From Melitaea cinxia (Eukaryota; Arthropoda; Insecta; Lepidoptera; Nymphalidae), in contig NC_059405.1 in assembly GCF_905220565.1 (NCBI RefSeq), forward strand, positions 16,508,081 through 16,572,080: 64,000 bases of DNA, written 5' to 3'. Every line of letters starts with the position of its first letter. Position 1 is the stretch's first letter. The position numbers and the translations under genes were made by a program. Positions 11,451 to 22,608 of this stretch are shown here, piece after piece. The notes below the pieces were generated by a model. The model ran no database searches, was not told the origin of the DNA, and saw only the letters and a list, made by a program, of their open reading frames with translations.

Positions 11451-12509
11451 GGAATATTTGGGAGATATGACATGGTAATTTAGCTAGTCTAACGAGTTTG
11501 AGTGTCGTTTGTCAAGTCTGTTGTTGTTGTCAAGTCAAAATATATCGAATGCTTAAGCCATTTTCATAAATTAAATGTCGTTTGGTTGATAATGGTTAAT
11601 ATATTCGAAATATAATTTCTTCAAATCACACTATCGCTAGTTACAGAGTTAGGTTTTATTAAGGCACTACAGAACTCGTGTTTAGATCGATAGAAGTTGA
11701 ATTAGAAATGAGAATTACCAGTATAAGGAAGGAAACGTGAATATAATTAAGGGGCTAATATGGAAAATATAAGACTCGAGTGTATACCGAACTAAATAAT
11801 TATTTTAACTTAATACTTTTTAAAATACTGCATTGTAATATGAAAGAAATGAACAAATGAAGTTAGGCGGATCCAGCTCTGAAAAAAGGTTGTGGTCAAA
11901 CCACATGAAAATCGGCCAAGTGCTATTCGGAGTATTAAATTTTAAGCCAACTTATGTTACAAGTACATTGTGGTTGTGGGCTGTGGCGTATTTTAAGATT
12001 CAGCGCCCCAAGCCATTGTAATTTGCCGTAACATTTATATTATCCATTTTTAGTAAACAAATAGTAATATAAATTTGTTTAGACCATAAAAATCCTTTAA
12101 ATAAAAATGTTATGAAATATAGTATATCCTTTGATAAAATCTTCACTTAACTGAAGTATTTTTTAAAATGATGCAGAATAGATATTTTAAACTTTTAAAG
12201 CGATTGCCTACGAAAAATCGTAAAATAAATTGTCAAGATTGTTGACATGTTGTAAGTGAAGTAACTCATGATAAGATAACAATATTATAAAATCTTTGAT
12301 AAACAAAAGTATCCCATCGACGTAATAGCACGAAGTTTAGCATAAATTGTCTTTATTTTCACATTAAAATTTTATTAGTATTGTACCTTAATGTCTAAGT
12401 AATGCCAATAATAGGTTATATGAGATACTTTAAGCACATGGGATAAACTTTATACACAATAGTAAAACAGGCACTTAAAGTAATAATTCAGTTACATTAG
12501 ATCAGGGAT

Positions 12510-13416
12510 TAATTTCCGGAAGGCATTTGACACGGTTGATAACAATGTCCTGCTTGCGAAGCTGGCTGGAATGGGCTGCACGCCGCATACGTTTTCCTTC
12601 TTCACTAGCTACTTGCGAGACAGGCGTTGGCGTGTTGACTGTGGCGGGTGTCTTTTGGAGCAGTACTGAACAAGACCAGGCATAAGTCAAGGTACTAATT
12701 ATGGACCCCTTCAATTAATCATAATGATTAATGATTTACCAGAGGTGGTTCAAGAGTCTACGTGCCTCCTATATCCTGACCTGAAGCCAGTACGTGATTT
12801 GGGTCATATGGCGCACCATTGTGGACTGCAGAGGGACATTGACAGCGTTGTCGAGTGGAGTCACAGGAATAGACTATACTTCAACGCTGGAAAGTGTTCC
12901 TTGCTTTCTTTCAGACGCGCGTGTAATCCTCGGCACTTTGCCTATCACGGTGGGGGATGAGCCTTCGCAGCGCGTCACAGAGGTGAAGGATCTGAGCGTT
13001 ACATTTAGATCTGATCACAACTTTCGAGGGCATATAGCCGGAGTATGCAAAAAAGTGTAACGAAAACTCGGCTTCATACTGAGGCAAGCGGGAAGCTTGG
13101 AGAGGAGTCATTTGGAGTGTAACTTGGTTATATGGTCTTGGAATACATCTAAAATAAGCTCACTGGGTTCATCTTCCTTAAAATATATGGAGTGTATCTG
13201 GGGTGTCCCTTGCTGTATCCTACCTTGTTCGTTATAGGCATGGTGGGATACAGTAAGCTGGAAACACGGCGGGAAGTCGCTCTCGCCAAATACGATAAAG
13301 GATTGCGCGGTCAGTTAAGCATTCCTACAATTCTGGAAGAGTTAAAGCCACCCTGCCACCAACCTGCTGCGAGATGTGTCGCTCACACAGACGTTATGAT
13401 AGATCTGTTCAGTTGA
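12510..13416 (+). pseudogene. Decayed Jockey/CR1-type LINE reverse transcriptase
   Basis: The plus strand reads, with several frame changes, KAFDTVDNNVLLAKLAGMG, GISQG, then MINDLPEVVQESTCLLYPD, then WSHRNRLYFNAGKCS, and later LRGQLSIPTILEELK. The order is that of the RT palm, the FxDD box and the C-terminal region. The catalytic YADD box reads as YPD and stops occur, so it is dead. The closest live relatives would be insect Jockey-like LINEs (inference). Confidence 0.7.
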
Positions 13417-13670
13417 ACACTAGACGAGCTTACTAGAATTGGTATAAAAATGTGTTCGTCAGAGTTAATTGACTAGGTAATCTTATTTTTAGCCTATAAA
13501 ATTAAATAATGTATTTTTGACATTATTTAATCTGACATATTGAATTTGATTTTTAAATGTGCCTAATATCTTATCTTCTATACACATCTATACAAATAAA
13601 TAAACTTGGAGTGTCTGTTTGTAATATTAAAATAACCGCTTTTTACTAAATGTATATGGATGTATACAGG

Positions 13671-15627
13671 CAGTGGCGTGCATAAAGTTTTTAGACAGGG
13701 TAGGCAGTCAAAAAAAAATATGAACAGCCACACTGCACTTACTTTCTCGCATTTTTTTTCTAATTTAGTTCAATTTTGTTGGGTATAGAGGCTTTTAGAT
13801 AATTTCAAGAACAGACAAGTAAATTATTGGACACGTAAAGTGCATCTATACTAATAATGCAGGCATACAAATACACGTACAGCAACCAACTGATTTTTTT
13901 TTTATATAAAAATATATATCCACAGGCTTATAATGCCCGTGCTTGCAACCAACTGATTTGCAACTGATACCTATCAAACAAATCAGTTACTGGGCAATAG
14001 TATTGATATACAAAAATAATATCGATAGTATCGAAAGTATTAGCTCCGATACTATTGATAGTGTCGATAGTATCGATACTATCGAAAACCAGCACATTTT
14101 TAGGAGTAATACTATCGATAGTATCGATAGTTCACACTATCGATAGTTGAATAAACGACGATAATATTGCCTTCCAATAATCAATTACATAGCTTAGTAC
14201 ATAGCATAGCTTCATAAAAATATTAAATATTACGTAATAATCCTAAAGTAATTATTAAAAAAAAAACGTATTTATCCGAATACAATCAAAAATCGACACA
14301 GGGCAACATTTAGTCCTGTCAAATTATAATTTTTCGTTGTATCTACTTTTTAGAATACAGTGAATTGGGAGCGGGTACCCACATTGTACATTTAAAGAAG
14401 TTTAGTAAAGTTTAATGTAGAAAAGAAAGTCTCTGATGTGGATACATTTCCGAAAGGATTTGGGAAACGATACTATCGGTGGTTATTATACTATCGATGG
14501 TATAATACTATCGATAGTTTGTAAAACTATCGATAGAATTGATAGTATCGATAGTATTAGTTAAAAAAATCGATACTATAGATACTATTGATAGTATTAT
14601 AATGTAATAGTATCGATTCTATCGATACTATTACTTTAAATCAATAGTATTCGTTTATTTGTGATATCGATAGTATCGATTCTATCGATACCATCGATAC
14701 TATCGATATCACAAATAAACGAATACTATTGATTTAAAGTAGCGATAGCACTATCGATATTGTTACTAGTTTTCGAGGTCATCTATCGATAGCGAAACTA
14801 TCGACAGTTAGGAAACTCTACTGGATAGTCATAGTGACCTCATGAGGCCTGCACGTCATTCGTTTGTGTCAAACTTAGGAAATTATTTTGTATGCTTAAT
14901 GAAAGTACTTGTTATTTATTAATATAAATGAAAAATTATAACGTCATTGTTATTTAATTTTATGTGTTAAATCGATACGCCTGAACAATTTTTAATTTAT
15001 CTGTTAAATCGAACGTGTTGAATTTCGATGCACTATTTACTTTCATCAAACACACGTCTCCGTTACATATTTCACAAGTAAACTTATTCATCACTAATAT
15101 ATTAATATTTTCACTAATAACAAGAACAGACAAACGAAAAAATAAAAATGAATTGTCATAATTTAACTATGTGGAATGTTGCGATTACGCCACCGTGTCT
15201 AAAATCATAATAGTACGAACGGTATCGAATTCAAGACAATTTAATTTGACAGGTTATTCTTGGGCTGTGCCTAATTTCGTTGTTAAACCGACCAATGTTA
15301 AAAACACAATACTTTGTTTATATTCCATATGACGCGCGCGACATTATAAAATTGTAGGATGATATATGTCTTACTGTCATTGCTAACATTTGATATGCGA
15401 TTATAGCCAGAAGTTTCATAAAAGGCCCGTCGTGCGCACGAAGCGCTGATATCGCATAATTATATGACGGCGGGAGTTTTTGAAGTGGATTTAAATTGAA
15501 TCATGATTTATGTCTTTTTCAAAAATATGTATTCAAAAATAATTCTAATGTCCATGTTTTATATATCATTTTTAGTAACATGCCAAGCTAGTAGTGCCTT
15601 TCTGCCTATATGAAATGCACGCTACGG
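13671..15627. mobile_element. Non-autonomous hAT-like element, 1957 bp, with 8-bp target duplication
   Basis: The inserted block is bounded by TATACAGG (13663-13670) and TATACACG (15628-15635); the empty site in the sister repeat at about 17125 reads TATACACG once. So 8 bases were duplicated, the length used by hAT transposases. Terminal inverted repeats are CAGTGGCGTGCAT at 13671 and, on the other strand at 15627, CCGTAGCGTGCAT (11 of 13 match). No transposase ORF is visible. The interior holds about 14 exact TATCGATA sites between 13995 and 14800 and a 110-bp palindrome. Confidence 0.7.
14632..14741. repeat. 110-bp near-perfect palindrome centred on TATCGATA
   Basis: The left arm begins TACTTTAAATCAATAGTATT and the right arm ends AATACTATTGATTTAAAGTA. 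Pairing positions that sum to 29373, every pair matches except two adjacent ones (14681/14692 and 14682/14691); the centre 14683-14690 is itself TATCGATA. Transcribed, it would form a hairpin of about 50 bp. Confidence 0.85.
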
Positions 15628-15875
15628 TATACACGGTACATAATTATACCAAAATAAGATTTTTTACAATTTTTGTCTCTCTGTCTGTTTGTTCAAGCTA
15701 ATGTCTGAAACGGATGGACCAATTTTGACGGGACTTTCTCTGGCAGATAGCTGATGTGATGAGGAGTAACTTACGCTACTTTTATTTTAGAAATTTATTT
15801 ATTTATAATCTCTGAGGATTGAAGAATAACTTTTTTGTTAAATATCGCGCGGACGAAGTCATCATAGCTAGTTTG

Positions 15876-17042
15876 AAATAAAGAAGACACAAATATGACG
15901 AGCAGTGTAACAAAACAATAAATAGTTATGTATAGTGCACTGTTTCTCAAATGGTGTTAGAATATAAGGTCATATATTAAAATTATTTGCAAAATAATTT
16001 TACGGTAGTAGATAATAAAAATACGATATAATCTGTGTTAGATTTGAAGTTATGTATATTAAGATCTATAATAAAAAAAACCCACGACATCAGAAAACTT
16101 AAAAAAACTCACTCAATATTTCCGGTTTTCAAATTGTGGTAAAACAACAAACGAATAAAAACTTTTCAACAAACTTATAACTAACAAAAATATATAATAT
16201 GTATTTAACTTCGCTTTAAAATAACTACAAATAACGTTACATGTGTTATTTCCTCATACGTTTGAACTCAAATGAGCGTTTTAAAAAGTACCACTAAATC
16301 ATTCGTATAGGCAATTCCTTAAGTGACGTAATCAGACAAGGTCGGCCTGGCGGCACGGCGAATCACTAGACAAGAAGTCATTCAACCAAATATTAAATTA
16401 ATTATATTGTCGTAAAAATACAGCGTTCTTTCGACTTATCTGTATAAAGTTTGCTTGATTTAGAATTTTTACGTTTTGATCATTTATTTTAATTAATGTA
16501 GTAAATGTAATAATTATGTATAAATAAAAAAGTTGTACTTAGGAAAAAGTTTGAAAATTAAAATTAGCGAAAATACTTATGTTACAATAGAATCAATAGA
16601 ATTAATAAATTAATTTATACTCAAAAATTAAACCAAATTTTAATCAGAATTAAATTTATCCTTTATATCAAGTTTTTTTAAAATTTATTTATAAAATACT
16701 TTTGATAGATTTTGCGTATTGAAGGCGTTTTACCTTTACCAATCAAATGATTAACTATTTTTGAGTTATTGAAATTCCCACATCAACTCAGCAGCGAAAT
16801 ATATAGAGATAAAGAAAAAAAAGTAGCTGAAAACCCTAACTGGAATTTCCTATTCGTTTCCTTTAAATTCTATAAAAATTTAAGGCAGCTTTGTGGAAAT
16901 CTACTTATCTCCTACCGTCTGTAATATCTACTTATCCGTCGATCATTTTTATCTCAATTTGATAGCAATAAAAAAAGAATAACTAACTTAAAACCTGGGT
17001 TTCAGTGCATAGTAGTATAATCATGAAAAAAATCGCTCGCAT
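15876..17042. other. AT-rich gene-free stretch
   Basis: No ORF of interest, no tRNA and no repeat shared with the rest of the window was recognised. It separates two Helitron-like copies. Confidence 0.5.
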
Positions 17043-17382
17043 ATCTATACAAGTAAATAAAATTGGATTGTCTGTTTGTAATATTAAAATAACTGCTTTT
17101 TACTAAATGCATATGGATGTATACACGGTACATATACCAAAATAACATTTTTTTTTTAATTTTTGTCTGTCTGTAGTCTATCTGTCTGTTTGTTGCGACT
17201 AATCTTTGAAACGGCTAGACCGATTTTGACGGGACTTTCACTGGCAGATAGCTGATGTAATAAGAAGTAATTTAGGCTACTTATATTTTAGACATTCATT
17301 TATTTTATAAGTCTGCGAACTGAACAATAGCTTTTTGTTAAATTCCACGCGGACCAATTCGCTGGTACCTACAGCTAGTAAA
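17043..17382 (+). mobile_element. Helitron-like repeat, uninterrupted copy
   Basis: Full-length relative of the split copy at 13590-15875 and of 38927-39252. Runs from TCTATACAAGTAAATAAAAT to CTACAGCTAGTA, about 340 bases, non-coding. It supplies the empty site used to define the hAT-like insertion. Confidence 0.6.
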
Positions 17383-17644
17383 TTGATAATATTTACATTG
17401 AGGGACCAAAGTAGTGTACGAGTATGATCATTATATTACAATAATTCATGACCTCTTTGTACCACATTTATTCACCTGTCGTGCGTTAGAACTACTACAT
17501 TGCTTGCTCTCAGTCACGCTTCATGGAACAGTCGATTTTGGTAATTTCAATAATACGAAGTAATCTCCTATTTAAATGCTGATCAAACGTATATTTAAAA
17601 AGTTTATAGCATCTAACTTCAGAAATAACGGATTTCCATACTTT

Positions 17645-17900
17645 CATTCCGTATTTCACCTTTGGGAGTGTGAAGAATCACGTCGAGGTCACCAGTTTGG
17701 GAGATGTGAGAAACAGGGTGTGAAGTCCCTCATCCCTCATCGAATAGAGGGGATCCTTCGACCAGACGGACCTTGTGTCTGGTGGGCTACTGTTGTCGTC
17801 GGGTTCTTGTATATATACTCAATCACTCTGATAACTTTGATAGCGCGATATAGGATACGTCAGTTTTCTCTAGTTTTATGTGTCGCGAGATAGATGTCGA
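17645..17900 (+). repeat. Dispersed repeat pair, copy 1 (second at 20998-21250)
   Basis: Shares with 20998-21250 the blocks GATCCTTCGACCAGACGG, TGTCTGGTGG, GTCGGGTTCTTGTATATATA and TCAGTTTTCTCT, then TGTCGCGAGATAGATGTC. Probably the 3' end of a LINE; the coding part is not visible. Both copies are about 250 bases on +. Confidence 0.5.
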
Positions 17901-18164
17901 TACACACCCATTTAAGATTAGAATTTTAACAAAAACTGAAACATGTGTTCACTCATTTGCAATTAGTAGATCTCATATAGCTCGGTATGAGAATTTGGTC
18001 TGCGTATGCCATGGTTCTTAAGAGGTTTATGAGATTTTTTCCATAGGGAACTTATTATAATTAGGGGTACCCACATCGAAATCGATTCAGCAGCTTCTGT
18101 AGACTAAACTTACCTACACATTCACATAGTTACACAATCTTATAAATGTTACAAAATTTTATAG

Positions 18165-18850
18165 TAAAACTTCTTTACGAACGCTTGACTTGGTAAGCTG
18201 GTGAATGCGTGACGAGAGCGTTACGAAAAATGTGATCGGGCGAGGCGAACGGAAGTTGAGAGGGAGATATAAGTTAGATTTAGCTAAAGGAGTTTTAGTT
18301 CAGTTGCGTAAGTAAACAAAATGGTTTTAAAATTCAAGAAATTCGTCACAAATATAAACAATTCAAACTCTACTTACGTCAAACAAACAAAAGTAGAAAT
18401 TCACAAAACAAGACAACGGAGAGTCTCACGGTGTACTGTTATTTACAAGAAGATCATTCCATCGTTTTATACATTCCCTGTATCTAATCGCCACATTATC
18501 ATTCGACATACTATTATCATACGTTTACAATACTCGAGATAATTTCGTTGATTTAAATAATTACAAATTAACGTCATTTGATGTGATATTGCTAAATGTA
18601 TCGAATCATGGTAAAGCAGGGTGGAGAATAGAGCTCCTAGCGTTAATAGGACAAAAACTCTTTGCCCAATTACTACAAAAATACCCGTTCAAAAGCTTAA
18701 TAAAATAAAAACGAGTGTATGTAACTCTTTCTTTTTCTAACTTTACTAACTTATATCTCCCTTTCAACTTCCGTTCGCCTTGCTCGATCACACTTTTCGT
18801 AACGCTCTCGTCACGTATTCACCAGCTTACCCTCCTAGTCAAGTGTACCT
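18165..18850. repeat. Inverted pair of 'GTAAAACTT' MITEs
   Basis: A forward copy (about 18165-18280) and a reverse copy (about 18708-18850) of the MITE family face each other across about 430 bases. Shared blocks: GAATGCGTGACGAGAGCGTT, GGCGAACGGAAGTTGA and AGGGAGATATAAGTTAG. The spacer has an open 73-codon frame (18321-18542) that I do not consider a gene. Confidence 0.6.
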
Positions 18851-19032
18851 AATGACGATTTACTTCAACATAACAGGTGCTAATGCTACATTATCCATGT
18901 TAAAGAAACGTATTACTTGACAATCTTCTCTTTCTTTAAGTCGGTTAACATAATTACTGAAATTAACGACAGTTCATTAATGTGTCATTCATTGACTATT
19001 TTAGAAATAGGAAATACATTACAAACGATAGT

Positions 19033-19312
19033 AACCTGTGTGGCTATGGCAGTAAAGAATAAGGGATAACACAGTTCCACTACCACCTTGAAACTTATAA
19101 AGTCGACTGATGGCGGGATAACCTGCTGGCTTTGAAATACACAGCCCGAAGACGGGCAGCAGCGTCTTCGGTGCGACAAAGCCAGCCCTGCGGTCACCAA
19201 CCCGCCTGTCCAGCGTGGTGACTATGGGCAGCACACATGAGTTCACGCCATTTTTGGCGCGAACTTGTGGAGGCCTATGTCCAGCAGTGGACTGCGATAG
19301 GCTGAAGTCATG
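19033..19312 (+). repeat. LINE-tail-sharing SINE (RTE type)
   Basis: Near-complete copy from GTGTGGCTATGGCAGTAAAG to GGACTGCGATAGGCTGAAG followed by a short ATG-rich tail. Same family as 9119-9340. Confidence 0.65.
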
Positions 19313-19816
19313 ATGGTGATGAAGTGATGATAGTAAACATACTTCCAACTTACGAAGAATTACCTCTATGGAGAATTCAACTAAGTAAGTTAAATCTTAC
19401 ATCGAGTTGATTTTTAAAATCCGAAAGTACGCTACATCTAAATTATTTATGGATATAAATGAAATTGCATCATCATTCAAGCCCGTATGCACTCGTCTTA
19501 AGTGCATTCTAGAATATGTTTCCTGCTTGATTGATAAGATTAAAAAGACGGGTTTGTCTCGATAAGCCGAGATAAATCTCAATCAAACAGATCATTTCAT
19601 ACAGTTAGCGCTAATCTTATTAAATCTAAGATACTCGTATTACAATCGAGTAATAAATATTAAAATGTAACTATTTATTTAATTTTATTGAGCTATATTA
19701 AATATAATGCACCTTCAGCTTTCATCCGTTAACTCCGTTTTAATTCCATACTGTAGTTGGGAGGGCGTCTTAGCACCATAATCCTAGTCAAACTCTTCTA
19801 ATGGATCGCATCATAT

Positions 19817-19960
19817 TTATTTATTTATTCTTAATGTACACCGAAATACAGACACATATAAAGAAAGATACAATACAAGATGTACAAGCCGATCTTATCG
19901 CTAAATAGCGATTTCTTCCAGATAACCTTTGGGTACTGGACATGATACAATAGAAGTAGT
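19817..19960 (-). mobile_element. LINE 3' tail (reverse)
   Basis: On the minus strand GGTTATCTGGAAGAAATCGC, the stem-loop TAGCGATAAGATCGGCTTG and a terminal AATAAATAAATAAAT match the layout of the LINE tails at 1500 and 57048, but with a different body. Confidence 0.55.
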
Positions 19961-20376
19961 TAGAAGTGTGCACAAAATAAGGAGAAAAAATCAATAATAA
20001 ATAGATAAAATCATAAAAAAAAAATTTGCCAAAATGATCCACTGTATCTGTCTCATCTAAATATCCAGAAACATCACACATTTATGTTACGAGTCTTATT
20101 ATGGCAATAGTTTGTATGAATCATTTATTTTCTTGTGATTTTTCTGTTCTACGTTTTTAGGGGTATTGAAGCGGTTGTGGTTATCTGCTGGCGAGAGCGC
20201 TGTATGCTCTAAAATTGTTAAGATGCGTTGTCTAAGCCCAGTGGTGCTAATGACCCCATGGTTGGGACTCTGGTAATATACGTTCGTAAGTACGCAAGCA
20301 CAAAAGACCGATTGTCAGGAACAGTCACTTTTTAACCCTAATTAAAACCATTTACATCGTCTCTATTTTAATAACT

Positions 20377-20580
20377 AGTTACCCGCCCCGGCTTCGCACG
20401 GTTGCAAAAACTATCAGTGTTCCTCAACTATATTATACATGTATTATACTTACAAATAAACCTTCCTCTGGAATTACTCTATTTACTAAATATAACCGCA
20501 TCAAAATACATTGCTGTTTTAAAGATCTAAGCATACAGACAGCGGGAAGCGACTCCGTTTTATACTACGTAGTGATGATT
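20377..20580 (-). mobile_element. Helitron-like repeat, CCGGGGCGGGTAACTAGT end
   Basis: Bases ACTAGTTACCCGCCCCGGCT to about TACTACGTAGTGATGA match 63119-63330 over about 200 bases. Read in reverse, the element ends in CTAGT, the usual 3' end of Helitrons. Confidence 0.55.
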
Positions 20581-20679
20581 CCGCGTACACTCGAAACTGA
20601 CACAATCGTCTAACGCGGACATTACTTCAGTTTCATATCTTGAGTGATTTTAATTACCATTTAAAATAAATATCTACTC

Positions 20680-21780
20680 TATTTTTTTTTTACGTGGGGA
20701 AAATCCATCCTCGATACCCTCCGGCATAGTGGCGCCCGCCAGAGGGTTATGTCAGACTCCTACTGACTAAAAACTACCACGTGTGAGCAGTCGTCCGCCT
20801 GGGTGGGGCGAGATGGGGTCGCACTAGCATTCACCACCTCGCCCCGGTAAGTATCTACTCTACTGAATCAGCCTGTAAGCGTCCCATTGTTGGGCAAGTC
20901 TTATTCATATTTGAGAACGATAGCAATCAAAGTCTTACTATAATTTGGTGACAAAAGCACTACAAATAAAAATCGTCCGAAAAGTCTATTTCTATGATAG
21001 TGTTAATTAGCACCAAAATATCGTTGACAGTGCTTGATAGTTTGGGGAAGAGAGGACCAGGGTGTTCAGTTCCTCGTCCGCCATCGCAAAGGGAGGATCC
21101 TCCGACCAGACGGGTGCTGTGTCTGGTGGTACCGCCCCGACGGTTGTTTGTCGGGTTCTTATATATATACTCAATTGGTCTGATAGCTTTGATATCGCGA
21201 TGTAGGGTACGTCAGTTTTCTCTTGTTTGTATGTCGCGAGATAGATGTCACTACAACAGAAATAACTAATACAAGCCACGGCGGACCATTACAAAACGAG
21301 AACGTATTTTTTTTATACAACTAGGTGGTCAAACAAGCGTACGGCTCACTAGATCGCCCTAAGGCGCGAAAGCGCTTTCCTTTGTGCCGAGGCCGTAATC
21401 CGCCGGAGTAAAGGGCTATGGCCACTCAGGTCTTTCTCGACTCAGGTTGGCACTGTCCACCTATTCCTGGAGCGCCGAGAAGACGCTGTGTTGCGGGAGG
21501 GGGCGTTACTCATCATTCGGCGGGGCGGCTTATCAGCTCCGAGGGGGAAGGCGGTTAGTGTTCGAGGGCACCTTTCGGAATACTGACACCACGACTGGCC
21601 CGCAATGGAAAACGCTGGCGGGATTGTGGAAGTGCTATAGCGTCCCAGCGATTCCACCATAAGCGCTACGAAGGAACATCCCGCGAGTTTTGGCCCATGC
21701 GAGTCAGACATACCCACGGCCCGGGGGAGCCGTGGGTATCCAAAGGAATTTCATCTAGGACAACAGAAAAAAAGGGTACC
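20680..21780. repeat. GC-rich LINE remnants (R1-like) and repeat pair copy 2
   Basis: 20680-20860 is a GC-rich block (CATAGTGGCGCCCGCCAGAG) typical of a LINE 3' UTR. 20998-21250 is the second copy of the repeat at 17645. 21345-21735 is another GC-rich, decayed segment ending GGCCCGGGGGAGCCGTGGGTA. Short open frames here are fragments; none looks like a functional gene. Base composition is clearly unlike the AT-rich surroundings. Confidence 0.4.
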
Positions 21781-22004
21781 GCGTAAACGTATTAGCAATT
21801 TACGATTAGTTCATACGATAATTTCTTGAAATAAAATACATTTTTGTAGAATATTTTTAATCATATTTATTATAGCTGTTCAGTCATCTTGAGAGCTTCA
21901 GCAGATCATGATCGACACTATTCACATGGAAAAACAGTTTTGTAGAGCAGAGAGAACTCTATCGACCTCTTCCCGGCAACCCTACTATTCCCGGCTACGT
22001 AATA

Positions 22005-22090
22005 TTACCGGTGGTGGCTGGATGAGTATTGCGGAAAACCGGGATGGAAGGCCTATGTCCAGCAGTGGACTGCGATAGGCTGAAGTGATA
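22005..22090 (+). mobile_element. RTE-type LINE 3' end fragment
   Basis: GGCTGGATGAGTATTGCGGA then AGGCCTATGTCCAGCAGTGG: the last codons (peptide parts GWM and YVQQWTAIG) and stop of the LINE seen in reverse at 54769-55257. A 30-base stretch has been lost compared with that copy. Confidence 0.55.
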
Positions 22091-22352
22091 TTATGTAGCA
22101 ATACTCACCATTTTCAAACACAAAGTCCCCTTTCACGACGAGATATTATTTTCCACTCCAGTATATTTATCATCATACTGGTTTAGGTATTCGTAGAACT
22201 TCTATCCCTTTTCCGAATACACAGATTGTAACTGAATCACTGAAACATATGAAAAAATGTTCATTCTGTATTTCCGATCTATTGCGATTTATATATACAG
22301 GTTACAGTATACAAAATTACATGATGTACTTTTTAAGGATTATTTTATACAG

Positions 22353-22371
22353 CCCCCCCCCCCCCCCCCCT
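22353..22371. repeat. Poly-C run
   Basis: An uninterrupted run of about 18 C (20 counting the preceding bases), unusual in this AT-rich region. Length may be uncertain because homopolymers are error-prone. Confidence 0.7.
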
Positions 22372-22608
22372 TTGACACGCTAACTCACATCTTCAGTGGC
22401 CTCCTAACAAATAAAGCATCACAAAAGCTACTCTCCCCCATAAATGTTCTGTCTCACGTTTTTACCCATATTGACAATAACGTCCCAGTTATCCTTAGAG
22501 TCGAAGCCGAAATATAGTCTATAGTTATGCAAATTTTTTATTAAAATAAGTTTTGCACCTTCACAGTCAGTCGATCAAACGTGCAAGAGAAATAAATAAT
22601 TAGTTTAC

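Larger units (their letters stand above)
13590..15875 (+). mobile_element. Helitron-like repeat, split by a nested insertion
   Basis: Left part about 13585-13670 and right part 15628-15875 together match the uninterrupted copy at 17043-17382 and a third at 38927-39252. Shared blocks: GTCTGTTTGTAATATTAAAA, CCGCTTTTTACTAAATG, GATTTTGACGGGACTTTC, GGCAGATAGCTGATGT and an end GCGGAC..CTAGT. The CTAGT-type end and lack of a target duplication suggest a non-autonomous Helitron. The nested element at 13671-15627 is described separately. Confidence 0.6.

Noticed and set aside
18321..18542. 73-codon ORF between two MITEs
   Set aside because: No recognised similarity, biased composition and short; likely chance.
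21442..21717. GC-rich 91-codon reverse ORF
   Set aside because: Lies in a decayed GC-rich LINE remnant with open frames on both strands; no protein family recognised.
22428..22518. Extra terminal WDR6 exon
   Set aside because: In-frame and with an AG acceptor, but a poly(A) signal precedes it and the peptide has no recognised WDR6 similarity. Kept only as an alternative.
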